64,000 nt of DNA from a virus. The notes below the pieces were generated by a model. The model worked only from the letters and a program-made list of their open reading frames with translations, was not told the origin of the DNA and ran no database searches. Positions 35,301-42,201 of the stretch are shown here, piece after piece. The stretch spans positions 1 to 64,000 of IMG/VR virus record IMGVR_UViG_3300008954_000015. The stretch is one strand, 5' to 3'. How positions within the stretch are numbered: the stretch's first letter is position 1; every line of letters begins with the position of its first letter. The translations under genes and the position numbers were made by a program.

Positions 35301-38002
35301 GCAGGAGTTGGTTGTTTGGAAACCAACTAAGCCTTGAGGGGATAACAGATTCAATATATCGTCGCCCCGGCCAACCGGATTTATCTCAAGAAGAATCCAT
35401 TCGGAGGGCCAACGCACGCGCGGGACGTCCACCAACTTGGGACGACCTTTATCGCACGTACTCTTATGCAAGAGATATTTCAGACGTCGAGCTGGTTCGC
35501 TCAATACATAAAAATTGGCAATGCCCTCATGAATGGCCAAATGGTCCTAAATGTGGTTTATCGCCGTTTGTCGCAGATGGACGCTGGACAATAACGGAGC
35601 TACAATATATGAAGGAACTGTGGGGACAATCGCCGACGTCGTCGATTATTGACGCTTTTAGTATAACAGCAGATCGCTTGGACGGGGAGCTTTTTGAGTG
35701 GGAAGTTCTTAATAGATCGGAAATACAAGACATGTCAGCAGAAGAACTTCTTGCTCGTCACCCTAATAAAGCTTTGTTGTCTCTTATTCATGTGGGCCCA
35801 CATGGGCAAGTACGACAAAGACTTAATGCTCATTGGAATCAAGGCCGCGGCTGGGGGAATCAACCTTACGAAGTGGAAGTGAGAAGAGGTACGACAACCC
35901 GGAAAGAAACTCGTTACACTCTAGAAGAAAGAGGAGAGCTTGGCTATTTCACAAGAAATATGATGCTTGGTGATGATATAGGAAGCATCAATTGGATGAT
36001 AGACACTATACTTATGGATTCTGAACAGAACAACCCGTGGGTATCTGATATGATTTGGTATTTGAAATCCTCTCGCACATCGCAGTACGAACTTTCATCC
36101 ACTAGGGGAGTGGTTGCAACCGCCGGAACTGGAGGCCCTATGACGGTTTTAGGTGTTCGGGGATATTTAAATTTTCTTGTAGCAGCAGAGCTGAAGAGCC
36201 TGGGGGTAATGATTGGAGAGGAGTGGGTTGGCGGCTCGACAAATATCGGCACCGCCGCGTCTGATTCTGATTGGGCCATGGCCGAGCGCGCCCAAACTAT
36301 ACTAGAAGGGGAAAGTTCATATATTCGACAAGTGGGGGAACAAATAAATCCAAGATCAGCATTCAATAAGAACCAAAAGTATTTAAATTTGTATGCTAAA
36401 TATCGTCGTTATTTTGGGCTGTCACTCGACCAGCACGTGCGATACACTCACACTAGACACAATCTTATAAACAGGCTGGTAACTCGAAAGCCAAAAGTTC
36501 TTCTATATTCAATTGAGGTTTTTGCTAGGCAGCATGAGTTTGTCGAGGCTATTAACAACATTTTTTGGACCTTTTTAGAAAATGACTCAACAATGCTTGA
36601 AGAAATGGAAGAAACCAGAAGAGCGGTGATAGAAGAAGTCCTAAATAGAATGAGAATGCTGTTTAATAACACTGAAATAAAATTCGGAGTTAGATTGGTT
36701 CAAGTTGTAAAGAGTACCCTTACAGATAAAATAATGCGAGCCTATAGAGATGCAGATCCAAAATTAGTTTCTTTAATCCCGAAAGAAGAGAGGAGTTATT
36801 TTCTTAAGCCAAGATCACCAGAGGATGATCGAAGCAGCGGAGAATATAGTATGTTGACAAATAGTCCCAACGATTTTGTTTTTTGCAATCCGTTGATATC
36901 ATTTGAAGAGGAATTTCCAGCAGATTGTGTGAATTACCACAATGTTTATCGTAGATATGTAAACGAAGAAGGCAGGAAATATTTAAGATCAAAGCTTTTT
37001 GACACTCCAGAATTTAGAGCGTTGACTGAATTCATTTATCCATTAGATAAATTTGCAACAATGACCAACATATTTTCAACACAAATTTTATCTTCTAGGG
37101 CGAGTACACAAGAGATTTTAGACACAACTAAGGTTACTTTAATGGAAATCTTTAAGACAATGATAAACAGAAATGACTTTGGCCGTAAAGGACCGTTTGA
37201 TCACCTTGGCGCCGCAGCACTGAGCAATTCAGAACTGTTTAATCAATTTAACAAGTATGCTACGTCCGAAGGTCCAGATATGAAGTGTATTGAGTTTCCA
37301 GATATGGGTCAATTCTTAGAAGCGTTGATTGATCAAATTAAAAATATAATATATTACACTCCTTCTATTATTTTAAGAGGAATAGCTAGCGCGATCGATC
37401 CAATGTATATGGACATGAAACAGAAGCACAACACATGCGAGCCAGGATCTGAGCACGTTAAAAACCTCAAGTGGAGCGGCACCACGATGTACACTGAAAA
37501 GAAACACAAAAGCTTGGGAGAGGGCACAACAGGGTGTGACAGCAATAAATATGCCCCTGTGTTTCCTGGTTTTGCGATAGACATGATGACATCGATAGCA
37601 AGCCTGCTATCGTTTGATGGTCGCCCTCTCGGTCGAACGCTTGATAAGTTTGCCACATATTTATATGATGCAGATCTGCCATTTTTTAAGTTTGATTTTG
37701 AATTTGATATTCCATGCTTAATGGATGAGCCTTATGAAAAAGAATACGAAGCGCCGACTCTTGGCTCTCATGGTAGGTATGGGCACTTTCTATCTCCGAT
37801 TACTGTCCTTGCGTTATCAACTCCAGAGCTTCCAACGGAGAAGAATACAAAGTGCGGACCCTCGTGTGATGATCCGCCGATTATTTCCACAAAAGAGGAA
37901 AGAGATGCAACTGAAGGGTGCCCAGAACTAGAATCGCCTGATGATTCTGCGGCTATCTCCGCCCAGGCGGCCGCCGACGCTATCGGTCTTGGAGAAGACT
38001 AA
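26312..38002 (+). CDS. Giant virion protein, 3896 residues
   Basis: An uninterrupted reading frame of 11.7 kb, among the longest phage proteins. I recognise no catalytic family. The N-terminal 200 residues look beta-rich (MAIVKKSFRITRSYEAADGT). A basic coiled-coil-like helix with many Arg/Ala/Glu lies near residues 450-520. A strikingly hydrophobic helix-rich region follows at about 885-930 (FMNFLRLLLTEMLIEMLKRM and next), and a second smaller one near 3670. The remainder has scattered Trp/Tyr/Pro-rich segments. Position between the spike-like gene and gp25 suggests a baseplate wedge or tail-tip role, possibly as a scaffold or tape-like connector. Stop TAA at 38000-38002. Confidence 0.75.
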   Translation: MAIVKKSFRITRSYEAADGTPSEGAISFGPRTPGEQGKDILAAKIATGMVSPNPILQTGTPENETVEEGVWFDCESSTPIDLETGTQFDKKFEIYLMNFQLQHREEIVRFLIKDLVITWPDDSQILAEDIIFDSELGLLGDATLHVLHGWRSRHDQFTNEAFNLAKPELDIEPRDPEAEFSDLPDRSTGARQAGEAALIYASGRLTSQNPLNDRLDTGPASFNYKMIEPHPEGYKSPLSEAVAITLERSPPVMPNDDSLSEEERRNLVISATEPDPFIDPDPFVLTKDLHGFFYKTQYDFDNPPIFATPEDEAAAIRRLEERALKEVLDHFSKPHIWFANPENNFFKDVWDLHFTSNRPRHSGKHTELTNWCLGYGEINATLVKPDSYQNYRTIENTAAKPLIEFVDFRTPTSRPGDVYRAYFEIYKPKLDTIEMGLVISPEGDTTFKSAALKVREETQKFQESAATCAIDTEEAIARIAEHRSYAAKRKKEIARRMREQAATAQYRQRRQDSALSYGGREKASTNLNLGPLGSYDFSTDNLTGQPGDNGFPRRYTTTGVNYDPSSRTLTIPQNRLKNIVNDAAAMLKKSAKDMSGVLTNPSINVSQEATLLKQVLPALDNLLKSSKDYQKLVEKEGFSYDPLGVNDPPNNKPQHGIDSKLARIDLQIKFEPVFKNQAEAEQGMGDAYQQELGLKIKSIRATTSGKSTILTPLNPPLTKKFNISPLNRPRTMNYFAQVGELAKGGGGIPLLGGSGCGLLAPSGREIVFKFTSPKLQEIGTGDEEASASFLEDSWNSARSGVQEWWNTSQKNLNSNNFGMTPDYNIADIMPSFGDLCEFEDLWDQFVSKFSLLDLICDYVRCMKLPNVNISLDIDFRLPPIPKLPTIDFMNFLRLLLTEMLIEMLKRMLCSIISAILDALKMDPCPGELEEDLFGNLDFDSLVQGAGENPIEGLNDLPTNARIGVKALSEALADTGLPPDRLEDAKSIIDDIFKILTPREICKLLKGESSKRVLTAIKNLIESLHDPFFAEHFSVEENIIYFFESVGVFISPDLCEELEKVDTVLGEITCSEMNDAISTLRRNLENRGKLAEDEIQKLLDIAQDNLDKRAAALGALMSGDSLASVVPDLFNPGSDDALLSALPDSFKNTLETASKAIFETAKMAYINDLAKFTPALYNNKQYLPQPGDPDYNAHGRMELEKTTEILRIFEQQLGGLSLDDERRHTVPKHVHGTASGGWDGFRYNNYISSGDGSIAINLEKFEINYALHEAENINNLPVINLFTMRESLYVDFVVDYYDPKDGKVYIEDNEQSPRIPFYRRQEILKPVDPENPNGGKIKVLSLVRANKFEKNTSQLWLKNFAADLSRAVREPLYGPQMNPGSVYHYGPKNPKSIINNYRDLAYYCYKFYRKATDGGKKHKDENESRRGHSDDEALWKGEHPVDPESNDHAHMSILRLSLIEDIGKRLEALSGKISDVMQQGTLRVTNNTELLPEIKPYFDKITETIKNRRTQDVEENLRDGIFGEPQLTPELEEIPVGIEAVDASLDDQGRPLVSLVFEPSTYIRTFDGRERYKRFALDNPPSIEFIENPWSLSSDTYSYTVNINDPYLIKKKIEFEECLIVPDELKVFVPNNDSKFIRRDSYAKLFLKDYQTVLDRYKIRIDRNMNQKLLADDSKIKNELIKESIYRSTLESMFEFVLFRLSNSNLFDESYVNLLEKRITGTKYYDPRTDCIQNPTGLSEGNILKFGDLISDMITEVQNEYAKPENYPQNMDFSQPGPVEKAFQNVIVRAIIKIFHIEFMLRGALTNSTYSPSYYKDNRLLDKYFEEFVLSQLANKRAFGGATSNAEETMNEFYKVLIRVSGVSQTSYSESNRKLALRSLIQKEKEKIPNLSNHLYQTSTTKDYVETFVKQLPILDVKSYIQYTEPHHGGVNDALNIKMYQRGNSDADIFFIQDIPQDMTINGGFYLEHYLRLNQKPGAAESLTNFRVETGEILREKIFQNLRDFAETQSFASPPDSPDDLEINVDEMRANIELHANDDEFRETEVISGRELQTLLSDYVEAKLFSDEAETELERELREEFTSTLNVLRRDECGIVDFDFNYSESSEDIRRRRNDLVDHPRVVRRLPSRLIKRNRTHFKISDFLWGKTEPDRESFVRASDGNLNEKYIKDLFKGSVNFDSRASEETRYYAIPMDACYHYERTRFWELNHDDPEVTGEMLDFYNLNMTNIDSDVNPEELRGENYHYTNFGGPQYKIEEIDAPRDAYKKLQSEPGQPLVADGPAPVMFGPLDSGDSDDLPSSGVKRGVVHHPHVTSVGVIYDTLDTPYHPFDPAAPWFSETKQASDQIEPAYSNHFGLLEKEEFQYVVDMFKENTTCTNTDTQEVEFEDWDEIVIDLYGESSVPYHIPGESFHLTDELPILTWREVEYHDFLLPYWNTTNSNTRSPNYTKVNYLSTVPQTIGEMSIPDTEKFINRLSAFDISNLGVGNVEYENTGQQLNQYGAYASPFRFSGNTGGWKQGIPEIIATEHMPVLGNLTATGLDVDTDGNYTTNKMKPILGSSRTIRRNSNVISAPDSWAKYEEDPHINGGHYNREIWRPLYWDAIRVSRPFGHTPMSYESKIVDKVTRIWRVSSDEATQNYPNTNLDPVYKIEFNERVYGPNTYYIPIRLLLTQVVRRGGPGHQLAHYRDHSSRGDTFARVLIPELLKPHDFPNPSLDPPPVNDFRKDLLQEAMNNIYKEYLDILITVRNDSRHNLHHQANLGFSPPNQILEEGDANFGDNETSDQARWNHNSQTRAYISNLPTFAKSAYNNDFNAGLTQAAATSKSINFPAFFSVSKLYSRACELEAEKQIGTFTSDSSKIDEQFLNNPGLLLKDWVDFNTLNMPIRDFTPKTPIRLALDGVSKDQDSLSIGGRVYHNCGFGFRFPFFSKIESEDIDTYDKDLLAYNRQFKSGMPKNLDQLIDDSIKPTFGDDMVATIDTIVRKWFGAKRYDSFWGKTSSRSWLFGNQLSLEGITDSIYRRPGQPDLSQEESIRRANARAGRPPTWDDLYRTYSYARDISDVELVRSIHKNWQCPHEWPNGPKCGLSPFVADGRWTITELQYMKELWGQSPTSSIIDAFSITADRLDGELFEWEVLNRSEIQDMSAEELLARHPNKALLSLIHVGPHGQVRQRLNAHWNQGRGWGNQPYEVEVRRGTTTRKETRYTLEERGELGYFTRNMMLGDDIGSINWMIDTILMDSEQNNPWVSDMIWYLKSSRTSQYELSSTRGVVATAGTGGPMTVLGVRGYLNFLVAAELKSLGVMIGEEWVGGSTNIGTAASDSDWAMAERAQTILEGESSYIRQVGEQINPRSAFNKNQKYLNLYAKYRRYFGLSLDQHVRYTHTRHNLINRLVTRKPKVLLYSIEVFARQHEFVEAINNIFWTFLENDSTMLEEMEETRRAVIEEVLNRMRMLFNNTEIKFGVRLVQVVKSTLTDKIMRAYRDADPKLVSLIPKEERSYFLKPRSPEDDRSSGEYSMLTNSPNDFVFCNPLISFEEEFPADCVNYHNVYRRYVNEEGRKYLRSKLFDTPEFRALTEFIYPLDKFATMTNIFSTQILSSRASTQEILDTTKVTLMEIFKTMINRNDFGRKGPFDHLGAAALSNSELFNQFNKYATSEGPDMKCIEFPDMGQFLEALIDQIKNIIYYTPSIILRGIASAIDPMYMDMKQKHNTCEPGSEHVKNLKWSGTTMYTEKKHKSLGEGTTGCDSNKYAPVFPGFAIDMMTSIASLLSFDGRPLGRTLDKFATYLYDADLPFFKFDFEFDIPCLMDEPYEKEYEAPTLGSHGRYGHFLSPITVLALSTPELPTEKNTKCGPSCDDPPIISTKEERDATEGCPELESPDDSAAISAQAAADAIGLGED

Positions 38003-38059
38003 ACTATATTATCGAGATAGATTCGGGAATATACACTATTTAAAGTAGGAGGCCGCTGT

Positions 38060-38485
38060 ATGTCCGGATATTCACCATCACTACCCTTATCTATGGGAAG
38101 CAGTGATGACACATATCAGTATTTAGATGAAATTACAGATCTTATTAGGCAAAACGTAAAAACGATTCTTCTTACGTGTCCTGGCGAGAGGATCTGGATG
38201 CCAACATTTGGTGTTGGTTTGAGAAATTTTTTATTTGAATTTCCAACAGAGGAGTTGAAAGAAGCAATAACAGATAAAATAAAGTCTCAATTTAAGCGAT
38301 ACATGCCGTTTTTAGACATCAATGCTATTATTTTAACCTCTGGCGGCCAAACAGAAGAAGTGTTAAAAATAAAAATCGAATATTTGATAAAGCCGCTTTC
38401 CGTATTCGAAATATTACAACTAGAATATAACGCTCTAGAGAAGAGTGTCATAATAGTAGATAACCTAGCAAACAGAAGGGGGTAA
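38060..38485 (+). CDS. Baseplate wedge protein, T4 gp25-like
   Basis: A 141-residue protein of the gp25/GPW family. PGERIWMPTFGVGLRNFLFEFP near residues 46-67 is the family's R-x-M-x-P-x-F-G-x-G-L-x-x-x-L-F signature, and the rest matches in length and strand pattern. gp25 joins the baseplate wedge and starts sheath assembly in contractile tails, so this gene is a clear marker of a myovirus. A strong AGGAGG lies seven bases before the ATG, after a 57-base gap that may hold a promoter. Followed 13 bases later by the gp6-like gene, the standard order in T4-like baseplates. Confidence 0.9.
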   Translation: MSGYSPSLPLSMGSSDDTYQYLDEITDLIRQNVKTILLTCPGERIWMPTFGVGLRNFLFEFPTEELKEAITDKIKSQFKRYMPFLDINAIILTSGGQTEEVLKIKIEYLIKPLSVFEILQLEYNALEKSVIIVDNLANRRG

Positions 38486-38498
38486 TTGAAAAAAGAAA

Positions 38499-40310
38499 AT
38501 GTCAAAGAATAAAGTAATCCCAGTAGACTATACAAGTAGAGATTTCAATTCAATAAAGAGGGATCTTTTAACTTATGCAAAAAGATATTACCCAGATACT
38601 TATCAAGATTTTAACGAAGCCTCTTTTGGTTCTCTTATGTTGGACACCGTTGCGTACGTTGGGGACATGTTATCTTTTTATTTAGATTATAATGCAAACG
38701 AATCTTTTCTCGAAACAGCACTAGAATACGACAACGTTATCGGTCTTGCAAACGAGATGGGGTTTAAATATAGCGAGACAATACAATCATATTCAAATGC
38801 AACATTCAGCATGCTTATTCCCTCAAAGGCATCAGACAATGAGCCGGATTTGTCTTATGTTGGCAAGCTCCGAGCAGGAACCACTTGCAAGACACAGGGG
38901 GGCAATGTCTTTACTTTGACCGAGGATATAGACTTTTTAAATGAAAATACTGATGTTGTCGGAGCGATTCTTTCAGCGGACAAGACGAGAACAGACTGGT
39001 ATGTGCTGCAAACTACTGGCAAAGTCGTTTCGGGAAGAGAATACGAAACAAATATAGAATTTGGAGATTTTAAAAGATTTCAAAAAGCGGAACTTCCAGG
39101 GGAGAATATTGGAGAAATAATAGAAGTTGTGACGTCTGAAGGACATCAATATCAAGAAGTTGACTTTTTGAGTCAAAATACTGTTTTCAAAGCAGTGAAG
39201 AATACTGGAAAATATAGCAACTCAGTGCCAAATTTGTTAAAGGCTTTCCCCGTCCCCCGACGCTTTATTATTGAGCGAGAACGTGGCAAGAGCTTTTTGG
39301 TGTTTGGTTATGGATCAGAAGAGGACATAAAAAAGAACAATATCGCAGAACCCTCAGAAGTGGCAATAAATCTGCATGGCCGGCCCCACGAACCGGGAAT
39401 GTCTTTTGATCCAAGCAAACTAGTTTCAACAGAAAAATTTGGAATCGCGCCGTCGAACACCACTCTCAATATAAAATATAGAGTCAATAGTTTTAAAAAT
39501 GTTAATGCCGCAGCCGGAACACTCAATAAGGTCATCGATGCAAAAACTTATTTTTCAAACGAGGCCTCTCTAGACGAAGGGAAAGTTTCTTATATAAAAG
39601 ATAATATATCAGTTATCAACAATGAACCAATAAACGGACACACTTCAACATTAACGACAGAAGAGATCAAAAGAAAAGCAAAAGACATGTATGCCATGCA
39701 AGGAAGGGCGGTAACAAAACAAGATTATGTTACGGCAGTATACGCGATGCCCTCAAAATTTGGATCAATAAAGAGAGTATCGATACAGAGAGATACAGAT
39801 GATCTTAGAAGAAACATAAATATGTATGTTGTTTCCGAGTCAGCAAGCGGTACGCTTGAAAAGACAAACTCAGCAATAAAAGAAAATTTAAGAACTTGGC
39901 TAAACAAGGTGAGAATGATTTCGGATACTGTTGATATTTTAGATGCAACGGTTATTAATCTAGGCATAGAATTTGAACTACTTTTCGAAGAGGAGAAGAA
40001 TCGATTTGATGTTATGAATGCAGCCGTGGCAGAAATAGAAGAAGCGCTCACAACAATCTATCCAGAAATTGGAGAACCTTTTTACATAACAGATGTGTTT
40101 AAGGCACTAAAAGATGTCCCAGGCGTTCTAGATGTGTCAGATGTCAGGATATACAATAAAAGCAAAGGAGTGTACTCGGATTTTGAGTACTCTATAGAAG
40201 ACAATATATCACTAGACGGAAGAAGGGTAGAGATTCCTGGGCACTGTATATGGGAAATAAAGAACCCAACTTCTGATATAAGAGGCACATCACGCGAGGG
40301 AAGAAGCTAA
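38499..40310 (+). CDS. Baseplate wedge protein, T4 gp6/baseplate J-like
   Basis: A 603-residue protein. The N terminus (VDYTSRDFNSIKRDLLTYA, then DFNEASFGSLMLDTVAYVGD, then MLSFYLDYNANESFLETA) is the hallmark of gp6 and baseplate J proteins, which form the inner dodecameric ring of contractile-tail baseplates. The central GRAVTKQDYVTAVYAMPSKFGS segment and the C-terminal ITDVFKALKDVPGVLDVSDV match the typical carboxyl half. Length is close to T4 gp6 (660). Directly follows gp25. Confidence 0.9.
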   Translation: MSKNKVIPVDYTSRDFNSIKRDLLTYAKRYYPDTYQDFNEASFGSLMLDTVAYVGDMLSFYLDYNANESFLETALEYDNVIGLANEMGFKYSETIQSYSNATFSMLIPSKASDNEPDLSYVGKLRAGTTCKTQGGNVFTLTEDIDFLNENTDVVGAILSADKTRTDWYVLQTTGKVVSGREYETNIEFGDFKRFQKAELPGENIGEIIEVVTSEGHQYQEVDFLSQNTVFKAVKNTGKYSNSVPNLLKAFPVPRRFIIERERGKSFLVFGYGSEEDIKKNNIAEPSEVAINLHGRPHEPGMSFDPSKLVSTEKFGIAPSNTTLNIKYRVNSFKNVNAAAGTLNKVIDAKTYFSNEASLDEGKVSYIKDNISVINNEPINGHTSTLTTEEIKRKAKDMYAMQGRAVTKQDYVTAVYAMPSKFGSIKRVSIQRDTDDLRRNINMYVVSESASGTLEKTNSAIKENLRTWLNKVRMISDTVDILDATVINLGIEFELLFEEEKNRFDVMNAAVAEIEEALTTIYPEIGEPFYITDVFKALKDVPGVLDVSDVRIYNKSKGVYSDFEYSIEDNISLDGRRVEIPGHCIWEIKNPTSDIRGTSREGRS

Positions 40311-40311
40311 A

Positions 40312-42201
40312 ATGTCTGTAAAAAAATATATTGCATCCAAGGACAACACCATATCGAATCTTTTTTTAGAAAACTTATCAGACCGCGGTTCCTCTGGCAA
40401 TACGGGCCAGTCTGATATTTTAGAAATGTTTTCTATCTATGCCCAAGCCAGTACGGGCTCTTTAGAGAAGTCTAGAATTTTAATAGATTTTCCGATTAGT
40501 GAAATTTTAAAAGATAGAGCAAACAAAGAGATTCCTGCTTCTGGGAGCGTTAACTTTGTTTTAAGATTATTTAATGCTCCCCATGGCCAGTCAACACCTA
40601 GCGATTATTACGTTGAAGCTAGTCCTCTATTATCTTCGTGGGACGAGGGGTACGGACTAGACATGGAGACTTATCTAGACAAAGGGGCAAGTAATTGGAT
40701 TTCTTCCTCGAAGGATACCCCTTGGCCACACCCGGGTTCAAGTTATTTTAAGCAAGACTTTAATGTTGCGAAAAACTTTACTTATGCGCAGTATTTAGAA
40801 AACGGTTTAGAAAATATAGAAATAGATATAACGCCAGCAGTTGAAGAGTGGCTGAAGGTTTCAGAAAGCCCATCGGCACTAGTTGTTTCAAAAACAAATT
40901 TAAAATTTAATGACATTCCAGCAGTAAGTAGCAGCGTTAGGCTTACAGATGCCTTCGGCACTTCTAAAATATTTTATTTCAAAAACAACGATCAACCACA
41001 AGTGACGGGAGACACTTCCGGAAGTTATAATATAGTTCTAAGGGGTGCAAACGTTTCTGGAACAATAGACAACTTTGTAACCGCACTACAAGATCCAAAT
41101 AGCGGATTTTTGACATCCAGCAATCAGGGCTTTGTTTTTGACAAGTCTCAGCCATGGCTATCGCTGACTCAGTCTTTATCTGGTGCTTCTGGAAATACTT
41201 TTGTAAACCTGGAAGGCGTAACAAACATAGCAGCTTCCAGTTTTTCTTCCGGCGCTGGTCTGTCGAATTCTGGTATGGTACTTTTTCTTTCTGGAGCATA
41301 CGAAGATGGCTCTCTGGAAAAATCGTTTTATACTAAAAAACTCTTTGCCCGCGGCAGCCATCACTTTTTTAAGAGGCCTTCAATTGAGGCCCGGTGGGAC
41401 GATAGCAAAACAGACGATCGCTCTTCTTCTTACGTGTCTAGCAGTATGGTGCCTCCTGTGGAAAATGTATATAAGATATATTTCTATAATAGATTTCGGG
41501 GAAACCTATATGATTTGCCAAATCCGACACCTCCGCATGCTGGAATCATCAATCCGACCACCCAGCTTTCCTGTAGCCTTTATCAATCTTTAGGAGGTCC
41601 AAAGATAGTTCTTCATGATGGAAAGACTCACGTCTCTGCCTCAAACCCATCAGTAGGGGTCTACAGTGTGGAATTTTGTGTAACAGGTTCGGGAACTTTT
41701 TATGATGTTTGGTCAAACAGGGAAGACAAGGGAACCGCAAATGCTGGAGACGACATATACACGGAATATCACACGGGGTCTGCAATAGTGGTGAAGACCA
41801 ACTCTCCAGAAGACTACTATGAAGAGTTAAGGCATGTTGTAAAGATTGTAAATTTGCAAGATTCATATAAAAACAATGAAAAGGTAACTTTGAGGGCCCA
41901 CGTAAGAGAAAAGAATTGGAAGCCAAACATTTACACAAAGGCGACAAACAAAATACAGACAAGCAACATTAGAGAGGCCTATTATCAAGTAAAGCGAATT
42001 TCGGATAATTTAATTGTTCTCCCGTTTTCTACGGGGTCAGTAAGATATACGGCACTTTCTTATGACACCAGTGGAAGTTATTTTGATCTAGATTTATCTT
42101 TGCTCGAGCCTAATTATTCATATGAAATAGGGTTTTTGTTCAAACTAAACAACACCTACAAGGAACAAAAAGACAAATTTAAATTTAGAGTTGAAGTATG
42201 A
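40312..42201 (+). CDS. Tail/baseplate protein with N-terminal DNRLRE (CBM96-like) domain
   Basis: A 629-residue virion protein. Residues 1 to about 180 fit the DNRLRE/CBM96 beta-sandwich pattern: KDNTISNLFLEN, then GQSDILEMF, LEKSRILIDFPIS, VNFVLRLFNAP, and SPLLSSWDEG followed by a tryptophan; such domains bind polysaccharide. Residues about 207-310 form a module (SSVRLTDAFGTSKIFYF through SLTQSLSGASGNT) that looks related to the repeated modules in the next gene. The C-terminal 250 residues look like beta-rich structural domains. It begins one base after gp6 and overlaps the giant gene as ATGA. Host-surface glycan binding is a reasonable inference. Confidence 0.7.
   Translation: MSVKKYIASKDNTISNLFLENLSDRGSSGNTGQSDILEMFSIYAQASTGSLEKSRILIDFPISEILKDRANKEIPASGSVNFVLRLFNAPHGQSTPSDYYVEASPLLSSWDEGYGLDMETYLDKGASNWISSSKDTPWPHPGSSYFKQDFNVAKNFTYAQYLENGLENIEIDITPAVEEWLKVSESPSALVVSKTNLKFNDIPAVSSSVRLTDAFGTSKIFYFKNNDQPQVTGDTSGSYNIVLRGANVSGTIDNFVTALQDPNSGFLTSSNQGFVFDKSQPWLSLTQSLSGASGNTFVNLEGVTNIAASSFSSGAGLSNSGMVLFLSGAYEDGSLEKSFYTKKLFARGSHHFFKRPSIEARWDDSKTDDRSSSYVSSSMVPPVENVYKIYFYNRFRGNLYDLPNPTPPHAGIINPTTQLSCSLYQSLGGPKIVLHDGKTHVSASNPSVGVYSVEFCVTGSGTFYDVWSNREDKGTANAGDDIYTEYHTGSAIVVKTNSPEDYYEELRHVVKIVNLQDSYKNNEKVTLRAHVREKNWKPNIYTKATNKIQTSNIREAYYQVKRISDNLIVLPFSTGSVRYTALSYDTSGSYFDLDLSLLEPNYSYEIGFLFKLNNTYKEQKDKFKFRVEV
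40930..41240 (+). repeat. Beta-module copy 1 (in the 40312 gene)
   Basis: Protein-level repeat unit of the L-x-D/field, strand, A-L-x-D, then L-T-Q-x-x-x-G-x-x-G-N type. It is the most upstream and most divergent of six copies that I see across this and the following gene. Confidence 0.45.
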
